Below are positions 1-5,861 of a stretch of DNA of 10,062 nt, piece after piece. The stretch is taken from positions 1 to 10,062 of the forward strand of contig QUTJ01031149.1 in the NCBI GenBank assembly GCA_003573635.1. The letters are read 5' to 3'. The notes below the pieces were generated by a model that was not told where the DNA came from, did not search any database, and saw nothing but the letters and a program-made list of their open reading frames with translations. A program made the translations under genes and the position numbers. Numbering within the stretch: position 1 is the first letter of the stretch; the number at the start of each line of letters is the position of its first letter. Source of the stretch: Goniomonas avonlea (taxonomy: Eukaryota > Cryptophyceae > Goniomonadida > Goniomonadaceae).

Positions 1-48
<48 letters not shown>

Positions 49-70
49 AGAGAGAGAGAGAGAGAGAGAG
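1..70. repeat. (AG)n microsatellite at the left edge
   Basis: An almost pure AG dinucleotide repeat fills the first 70 bases, broken once by an AGATCT interruption near 45-50. It runs off the left edge, so its full length is unknown. Similar (GA)n/(CT)n tracts occur at 9859-9903 and at the right edge, so this repeat type is common in this genome. No coding potential. Confidence 0.97.
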
Positions 71-605
71 CAAACTGGTACAGTGCAACTGATCTATAAT
101 GTCCAATCCGTTCTTGGACTCTCAAAAATCGATTTTTTTTGGCTAGAAAATTAATTCTGAAAAAAGGAGGTTGTTGGGCTTGCCAAGATCTCCAAGTAGA
201 GCACAAGATCTCAAAATAAGCCCNGTGAGTATTTTTGAGTCGATTTTCTTTTCAGCACTCCCATGTACTAACTTGTAGTTATCGTGGATAATGTCGGTTG
301 GGTGTGGTGTAACGGTCGGAATTGGGGATTTCGCGAGTTTGACTGGCCATAATTTTGATCCAAAAACCGGAAAAATATTCCGAGAGTACTGGCGGATTCG
401 CCAAAGGGTGCACTTACGTTTCCCATTGAGAAATTATTTATTCACCATAGTGATGAATATTCCCAGATTAAGCCGTTTGGGGGGTCCTTTTTCTCATTAT
501 TTTGCTTGTTTTTTCTCCAATATTTTTTTTCTTCAAAACTGCCTCGGTGAGACGCGCATTTTGCGCTATTAGCGTGGTTCTGCAAAAATAATAATCCGTT
601 TCATT

Positions 606-641
606 AAAAAAAACCTGTCCCATCTGGGACAGGTTTTTTTT
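606..641. repeat. Perfect 17-bp inverted repeat with 2-nt loop inside the MITE
   Basis: The arms at 606-622 and 625-641 are fully complementary: an A8 run followed by CCTGTCCCA, then the mirror of it ending in T8. On RNA this would fold into a strong hairpin followed by U residues and so resembles a bacterial intrinsic terminator. In this eukaryotic, transposon-internal setting I read it as MITE secondary structure. Confidence 0.9.
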
Positions 642-669
642 GTCGATTAGGAAAAAACCTGTTCAACGT

Positions 670-702
670 GTCAGATCAGTCAAAATATTTGATTGATCTG
701 AC
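670..702. repeat. 15-bp inverted repeat (one mismatch) inside the MITE
   Basis: Arms 670-684 and 688-702 (GTCAGATC...GATCTGAC) pair with one mismatch around a 3-nt loop. Together with the 606-641 hairpin and the 571-583/751-763 pair it gives the element a nested fold-back interior. Confidence 0.8.
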
Positions 703-859
703 GTTTGAGTCAGTTTTTTTTTTGTCGTGGAACAGTAAGGTTTTTTTTCCGCAGAACCACACTATTGTTTTTGATTTTTGTGTGAGTGCTTGAATATTAG
801 GAGATTGAGGACGGATTGGACATTATAGATCAGTTGCACTGTACACATTTTCAAAAGAT

Positions 860-934
860 GTTCTAATCAATGATCTAATCAATGATCTAATCATTGTCAA
901 TGATATAATCAATGATTAGATCATTGATTAGAAC
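860..934. mobile_element. 75-bp palindrome flanked by AGAT duplications
   Basis: Perfect 22-bp arms at 860-881 and 913-934 (outer end GTTCTAATCA) enclose a centre that is itself partly palindromic (891-896 with 898-903). AGAT lies immediately outside each arm (856-859 and 935-938), as a 4-bp target-site duplication would. The left part also repeats a 12-mer in tandem (869-880 and 881-892). It could be a very small MITE-like insertion or a fold-back regulatory element in the 5' region of the CDC123-like gene. The inverted repeat is certain; the mobile-element reading is inferred. Confidence 0.6.
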
Positions 935-1003
935 AGATAAGGAATACGATCTCGATTGATTACAAAATTGTGTAAACAGTTTCGCCCCCCTTTGGACCGG
1001 TAA

Positions 1004-2308
1004 TTGGTTTTGTTGGCCGGAACTTCCCGCCGAAGTTCCCGGTCGCCCTTGTGTGGACTCTGTGGACTCAGTGTGGAGTCGTGGAGACTCGCGGTGGCTG
1101 ACAAGCAGCGACAGTTTGAATGGGACGGAAGCGAAACGACAGCCGAGGTATTTTCATACGCACACCAACTTGGTCCTCGGGATGCTGGGATTGAAGCTCG
1201 GGTTGTGCCGTTGTCACGAGAAGAATGCCAGGCTCTGGTGACCATGCACAGAGGAAGGTATCCTTCCGTTCTTCTCCCGGAAGTCAGTGAAACAGAGATC
1301 GAAGAGGCGAAATGCTTTGTTGACACCATCAAAAAACGAGTCGATGAACTGCTTCATGGGTCAGGTCGATGGTTTGTGAAGACGAATCGGCATTCTTGCA
1401 AGGACGCCCCGCCCACCGAGGCTGATGCTGCGCTCTTTCGTTTGGAGCTCCAGAACCGGCAGCTTGCGCAGCCACTTCCAAAAGGCACCAATCCTGATGA
1501 AATTGACTTTGGTCCGGCGTTTGAGGCTTTTCTTGCTGCTCGGTTGCAAGGAATGGTTGTGACGTCTGGTGAATCTGCAGTCGAACTGGTCGTGCGCTCT
1601 CCCAGAGCTCACGACGATCTCCAACTGCAGCTCGAACTGGAAACTGATCACTTTGATTGTTACTTGGCATTTTTCCCTTTTGATGACTGTACCTCGCCGC
1701 TGCACGAGTTTCGTTGCTTTGTCACGGGTCGCCAGGTGCGTTGCGTTGCGCAATATCAATACTTGCATCGCTGCCCCATTGCCGACGCAGATATGCCCTC
1801 TGCTGTGGTTTCAATAGCGGATTATGTCAGACTGAGAGTTCTCCCAACTCTCCCGGACAACATTCTCGATGTCGCGGTTGATCTTCGCTGCCTTCGGGTT
1901 GATGAGCTCTGGGAAATAGATCTCATCGAGCTCAACCCGCTTGGCCCAGGCTGTGTTTGGGGTGTGATGGATTGGAAATCCGACAAGGACTGGCTGCTTG
2001 GCCGTGCCCCGCCTCCACAGCCAGAGGAGGTGCGGGATTCTGTGGGGGGGGCGCTGCGCTCGCTGTTGGTGCCGGGCCCTGGCCCTGACTGCCCCCCTGT
2101 GGTTGCCCGCTTCACCTCACAACACCCGCTGGGCCTCACCATGGGCGGCTTGGCCCACATGGGCAACGAAATGCTCCTCGTTCTGTTCACCGCTTGGGAT
2201 GTGGAGCGCGTGATTCGTGATCATGATGCAGAAACTAAGCTGGACCGTGCTGCAGTCCAAAAGAAAGGCGCATCAGGTACCACGCAGGACTGGTGTACCC
2301 TCTGTTGA
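1004..2308 (+). CDS. CDC123/D123-family ATP-grasp protein (5' end unresolved)
   Basis: An open frame of 434 codons runs from the TAA at 1001-1003 to TGA at 2306-2308. Family members are ATP-grasp proteins that help assemble translation factor eIF2. Family-like segments appear in order: FVKTNRHSCKDA (124-135), VVRSPRAHDDL (196-206), EFRCFVTGRQVRCVAQYQ (235-252) and the acidic, metal-binding-like AVDL...WEIDLIELNP (291-312), with D293, D306, E309 and N311 as candidate nucleotide/metal ligands. The first in-frame ATG is at 1244 (good context), but similarity seems to begin earlier, around residues 60-80, so the real start may lie in an unseen 5' exon or be non-AUG. GTGCGT at 1736-1741, a donor-like string, is probably exonic because the family motif reads through it. 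The long C-terminal extension ends in CTLC, a possible CaaX prenylation box. A divergent D123 paralogue is possible. Confidence 0.72.
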   Translation: MVLLAGTSRRSSRSPLCGLCGLSVESWRLAVADKQRQFEWDGSETTAEVFSYAHQLGPRDAGIEARVVPLSREECQALVTMHRGRYPSVLLPEVSETEIEEAKCFVDTIKKRVDELLHGSGRWFVKTNRHSCKDAPPTEADAALFRLELQNRQLAQPLPKGTNPDEIDFGPAFEAFLAARLQGMVVTSGESAVELVVRSPRAHDDLQLQLELETDHFDCYLAFFPFDDCTSPLHEFRCFVTGRQVRCVAQYQYLHRCPIADADMPSAVVSIADYVRLRVLPTLPDNILDVAVDLRCLRVDELWEIDLIELNPLGPGCVWGVMDWKSDKDWLLGRAPPPQPEEVRDSVGGALRSLLVPGPGPDCPPVVARFTSQHPLGLTMGGLAHMGNEMLLVLFTAWDVERVIRDHDAETKLDRAAVQKKGASGTTQDWCTLC

Positions 2309-2400
2309 ACAGCTGCGTGGAAACATGCGAAGCACCATTAACTGTGCGTCTTGAACGTGAATCGGAAGGGCGGAGCAAGCGTGGCGAGTCTACGAGGTTC

Positions 2401-2428
2401 GGGGGAGAGGGAGAGAGGGGGGGGGGAA
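2401..2428 (+). repeat. G-rich purine tract with G-quadruplex potential
   Basis: An all-purine stretch with runs of 5, 3 and 10 guanines separated by short GA spacers. The run of ten can supply two G-tracts, so four runs of three or more lie close together. It starts about 93 bp after the CDC123-like stop codon. Confidence 0.75.
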
Positions 2429-2778
2429 TCTTGTATCTGGTTTGAACATCAACAGCATAAACACGTTTTTCTTCTTCATTACCAAGAATACACTGGTTAC
2501 ACTGTTGCACGGTGCTGCATTAGCTAGATAGCGAAACACACTGCAGTCGCCGAGGGGCAAGTCAAGAACTTGCAATGACTGCGTAAACTGCAAGATGATG
2601 AGTACGGAGGGGTTCACGCAACTGGAGCTATTGCCACGTTAAATGGAGTGACACATGGCCGGCGCAGTTGCTCCTAGTTCGTCACCAGCGTCAGGTGAAT
2701 CTATTCCCCCGCAAGTGAACTGGTGACAAAACAAGGGAGACGATCCTCGAGTCAAGATATGGTTTCGAGAGTCGGGGG

Positions 2779-2809
2779 ATGGCATCAACATAAACTATAG
2801 TGCTCGGGG
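2779..2809 (+). repeat. Diverged short direct repeat, copy 1
   Basis: This stretch resembles 2916-2945: both read roughly ATG-CAT-AA, then TAAACTA, two variable bases and GTGCTCG, with about 75-80% identity by eye. Probably a remnant of an older repeat family. Confidence 0.5.
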
Positions 2810-2915
2810 TGATCGCCGAATAAGTCCCGAGTCACAGCAGGGACCCAGCCTACTTGGACACAACAGAAACATCCTCTCGAGCTAATCGACATCCTCAAAA
2901 GGTCGGTACCCTGGA

Positions 2916-2945
2916 ATGACATAAATAAACTACGGTGCTCGAGGC
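2916..2945 (+). repeat. Diverged short direct repeat, copy 2
   Basis: Partner of 2779-2809, sharing the TAAACTA and GTGCTCG cores. A weaker fragment (ACATTAACATAA) follows near 2965-2976. Confidence 0.5.
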
Positions 2946-3173
2946 CTGGTCCTCCTTATCGACATTAACATAATCCACTGCTTCAATGAGAGAGAGGCCG
3001 GGCAAAGCCATCGGCAACGCGCCGCTGCTGCGCGCTCGAGGGCGACGCGCGGAGGGCAAGAGTGCAAGCGTGCAGTCTCCGTTTCCTTAATGCAGCATGA
3101 GAACCACTGTCCCTCTCGCAAGAAAGATAAGTTGGCAAACATGCCAAGCCCACCGACCTGGCGCGTCACCCAG

Positions 3174-3246
3174 CTCCTCCCTCCCCCCCCCCCCCCCCCC
3201 TCTTTCTGTGTGTGTGTGTGTCCCTCTCTCCTCCCTCCCCTCCCAC
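3174..3246 (+). repeat. Polypyrimidine / poly-C / (TG)7 tract
   Basis: An 18-base cytosine run (3183-3200) is followed by TCTTTC, a (TG)7 microsatellite (3207-3220) and CT-rich sequence. The complementary strand is G-rich and could form quadruplexes. Long ORFs here on both strands are products of this low complexity. Confidence 0.9.
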
Positions 3247-3559
3247 GAGTGTTCAGTGGAAGGCGACAGCGACGAGCTGAGAAGGCACCCGAATGGCGCC
3301 AGCTCGCAAAGAAAGAGAAGTTCTCAAACCTGGCAGCCAACACCGCAGAGGACGGGAGGTGGCCGCGCTGGTCGGTTTGCTGCGTTGGAGCAGTCCGCAG
3401 ACACTGGAAGGAGCACCGCGCACTTAGCCCGACGGCTGTCACAGTGTCACAAATCGAGGCTCATACGCTCCCTGTCAGTATCTTCTCATCCAATTCCCTT
3501 CTCAATCAGCGAAGTTCATGCAGCATCGGGAGCGTTGATCTTCCACAGCATGTCGTGAC

Positions 3560-5044
3560 TCACACAGAATGTCTAACGAGCAAGTCTACCTAGCATTCCA
3601 CAGAAACATCGATCTGGCATGCTCAACAACCACGCACCCGGTAACTCTCCCAGGCAGGCCTGGATCGAGCAGCGAAGGCGGACGCACTGCTGTAGCTTGT
3701 TCCTGACGAGTACCTGTCCCCAGGCCGAGTCCCAACTGCACTCCCAGGCGAGTATGGTGCCGACTGGCGATCGACTGAGCCCGCAGCCGCGGACACGAAA
3801 GCAGCGGCACCGCTGCTGGTCGACTTCCATGCGTCCGAGGGACGGTCCCTCCACCCGGACAGGTCTGAGCTTGGGTTCACGTCGGCTGACGAAGTCCGGA
3901 GTGACGAGGCACTGGAGAAGTTGTTTGAGTCCGCGCGGTAGGGAGTCCCTGGGTTGGCATTGGAGTCTGAGCGATAAGGAGACACAGGTTCGTCCGCGGG
4001 CCGATTGTACGATTCGTACGGTGCCCTGCCAGCGGTGCTGTATGAATCCACTGAGCCCCCGGACACCGGACCGTCGGGTTGCTGGAGCCGATGTTCGGCT
4101 TGTCGAACTCGAAGCTCGGCTTGCTGTCTCTTGCGCTCCTCTTCGCGTCGCAGCTGCTCAGACTTTTGAAGCATTTGCTCCAGGTCAGTTCTCTCCTTGG
4201 TCAAGGTCTTCACTTGACTCTCGAGATCAGCGAGTCGATCAGCACCGCGCTCCAAATCTGTTATTCGCTCGTTCGCTGCTTGAAGTCGACGTTCAGCTTC
4301 TTGACGACGGCTGTTGGCCCGAAGGAGCTCTTCCTCGGCGCGCTTGCGGAGTGCTTCTGATTGATCCAGGCGCTTGCGCATATTTTCGTTCTCTCTCGTG
4401 ATCGCAGCGTGTGGAGCCATGTCAAAACTTCGGTGGCTGTCAAATGATCGGCCTGGGTGCACTGGCCCGTGCATAGGGTGCATCATCATCGGGCTATGCA
4501 TTGGCACAGGGGTGATTGGGCTATTAGGCCCCGTCCGCATTGGGCCCTGCTGAACAATGACAGGAACCCGCATTGGTTGGTCAAAACTTGCATGTTTCAC
4601 AGGTATTGGGCGTACGCCCTCACCGCTACTGTGTTTGCGTTCTTGACTGTGGTGCGGTCCCCTGGCACTCTGTTGTTCTGGTTCCGGCAGCGACCTCATT
4701 AGTTTGACATCAAAATACGACCCCTTCTCTGCGCCCGACAAATTGCTTGAGTCAACTCCACGAAGAAATCCCAGGTGACAATATGTTCCGATCGGACCAG
4801 GAATCATGTTGCGCAAAACGGATAGTGGTTGCCCAATCACGTCCTTATTGTCCACTTTCACGACCAAGTCGCCAGGTCTCACAAGACCTGATCGCTCAGC
4901 AGCACCTCCTCGTATCAATGCTTTCACAGTCACACGCACAAAACCAGAAGTTTCCTCCTCCTGAACAAATAACACCCCGACACCGGCCTGCTCCCGCCCC
5001 TCAGGCGCTCGTTCCGGCTGAGGTGACCAAGACGTGCCTTTCAT
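3560..5044 (-). CDS. PDZ-coiled-coil scaffold protein (gene B)
   Basis: Two exons, 5044-3638 and 3589-3560, encode 478 residues; the intron 3590-3637 (48 bp) starts GTGCGT, ends CTAG and is phase 0. A PDZ domain spans about 20-95: carboxylate-binding loop GVGV (21-24), then GGAAERSGLVRPGDLVVKVDN, in two parts GGAAERSG and LVRPGDLVVKVDN, then GPIGTYCHLGFLR, with an extra strand YFDVKLMR (110-117). A Met/His/Pro-rich stretch (168-200) follows, then a long charged coiled coil (about 216-322), then a Ser/Tyr/Pro-rich, probably disordered tail with SPYR/TPYR-type repeats (354-371). Such proteins usually act as cytoplasmic scaffolds; no signal peptide or membrane segment is seen. The first ATG of the frame is 5044; the frame is open upstream to 5083 without ATG, and CCGCCAG just before the ATG could be a 3' splice site, so a 5' exon is possible. 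Confidence 0.83.
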
Positions 5045-5280
5045 GCCTGGCGGCGGGAGATTCAGATGGCACCATCCAAGCAAAACTCAAAAAGAAAACA
5101 GATGCCAAGCTCTGCTCTGGCACGACTGCTCACCTCAGACGAAGCCTGCGGCTCACTTTGAAGAAGATGGTGATGACGACCGTGTGTCCCGTGTCCCACC
5201 TAGGGTTGGTTCATATGGGCCCTCATTTTTGACAGCTCGGCCAAGCGGTCAAAATACAGGACGCCGCCTGCCCCTTACAC

Positions 5281-5418
5281 GCGCTTGACAACAAGGTTCG
5301 TGTTGGTGTTGTTGCTTTTGTCTGCTTGCTCCTCGCGAATGATGCACCTCTGCGCTTGGTTTCCTAGCGGTCGCTGAATAAGCGCTCCCACTTGCGGATA
5401 GTTTTTCCAGAGTTGACG
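5281..5418 (+). repeat. ~140-bp direct repeat, copy 1
   Basis: Matches 5497-5641 along its length with substitutions and small indels. Shared landmarks in order are CAACAAGGTT, TGTTGTTGC-like sequence, GATGCA, TCTGCGCTTGGTTT, a GCGG/GCGGTCGCTGA-like block, TTGCGGATAG and TTTCCAGAGTTGACG. The two copies are offset by about 216 bp, and the ~78 bp between them is not repeated. Confidence 0.85.
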
Positions 5419-5496
5419 CCCCCGTTTTCTTGCGAAGTCCCAGTTGCACATGTTTTCCGAATTAAATCGTCGCTCCCCAGGTTTACCTTTCATCGC

Positions 5497-5641
5497 CCTT
5501 CAAGCAACAAGGTTTGTGATTTTGTTGCTGTTGTGGACTTTGAGTCTTGGACCGCGAGTGATGCATCTCTGCGCTTGGTTTCTGATGAGCGGCCGCTGAA
5601 AAGCGCAACCGCACTGCGGATAGATATTTCCAGAGTTGACG
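5497..5641 (+). repeat. ~140-bp direct repeat, copy 2
   Basis: Second copy of the 5281-5418 repeat, slightly longer through small insertions. It shares TCTGCGCTTGGTTT and TTTCCAGAGTTGACG exactly. It lies upstream of gene B and downstream of gene A, so it may be a duplicated control region or a decayed repeat. Confidence 0.85.
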
Positions 5642-5861
5642 TGTGTATTTGTGATGTTCATTGGGTTTCGTGGACACGCCACATACTGAAGCCCGATTGC
5701 AGCCAGTGGTCTCCTCGCTGAATTTTCGGAGTGAGTTGCAGTCCTTTGTTATCGTTGCATTCTGTGACAATGTTGTTGACAATAAAGACTTCTGTTCACT
5801 TTCTCGATGCATTTTTTGTCTATAATTGTTTTTAGTGAAAATGCCCGCTGCCTGGCCCCAA

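Larger units (their letters stand above)
79..843. mobile_element. MITE, Tc1/mariner-like (non-autonomous DNA transposon)
   Basis: Positions 81-111 and 811-841 are perfect 31-bp inverted repeats whose outer ends read CAGTGCAACTG. A TA dinucleotide flanks each end (79-80 and 842-843), the target duplication expected of the Tc1/mariner superfamily. The 761-bp interior is AT-rich with homopolymer runs and carries no transposase. It also has nested inverted repeats: 571-583 with 751-763 (12 of 13 match), 606-622 with 625-641 (perfect), and 670-684 with 688-702 (one mismatch). A 93-codon ATG frame at 291-572 has no recognisable domain and is probably chance. One undetermined base lies at 224. Perfect repeats suggest a fairly recent insertion. 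The superfamily call rests only on the TA duplication and the CAGT start. Confidence 0.85.
2309..3559. other. Convergent intergenic region, no gene seen
   Basis: About 1.25 kb lies between the 3' ends of the CDC123-like gene and PDZ gene B. It holds a G-rich purine tract (2401-2428), an 18-C run with (TG)7 (3174-3246) and a pair of diverged short repeats (2779-2809 and 2916-2945). The open frames across 2930-3593 on both strands translate to poly-Pro, poly-Gly and Cys-Val runs from simple sequence and show no domain. I found no tRNA-like fold and no clear AATAAA for either flanking gene. Confidence 0.7.
5045..5861. other. Spacer between PDZ genes A and B
   Basis: About 0.8 kb holding the 3' flank of gene A and the 5' flank of gene B. 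Its main feature is the pair of ~140-bp direct repeats. Minus-strand frames across both repeats give similar peptides (each with NQAQRC in one frame), but this follows from the DNA repeat and does not show coding. A GTGAGC donor-like string on the minus strand near 5136 could belong to a 5'-UTR intron of gene B ending at the CCGCCAG before its ATG. I see no convincing poly(A) signal for gene A. Confidence 0.6.

Noticed and set aside
291-572. 93-codon ATG frame inside the MITE
   Set aside because: No recognisable domain, AT-rich low-complexity codons, and it lies wholly inside a non-autonomous element; probably chance.
606-641. Bacterial-type Rho-independent terminator
   Set aside because: The hairpin plus T run fits the pattern, but the window is eukaryotic and the hairpin is symmetric (A8 on the other side) inside a transposon.
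860-934. CRISPR-like repeats or a tRNA in the AATGATCTAATC repeats
   Set aside because: Only two tandem 12-mers within a palindrome, with no spacers and no tRNA arms.
2930-3593. Overlapping open frames of 150-170 codons on both strands
   Set aside because: They translate poly-C, (TG)n and CT-rich DNA into Pro, Gly and Cys-Val runs; no domain, and three frames are open at once.
3619-5232. Plus-strand frames opposite PDZ gene B
   Set aside because: Antisense shadows; the minus strand has clear PDZ and coiled-coil coding over the same bases.
5781-5786. AATAAA near 5780 on the plus strand as a poly(A) signal
   Set aside because: No plus-strand gene ends nearby, and gene A lies on the other strand.
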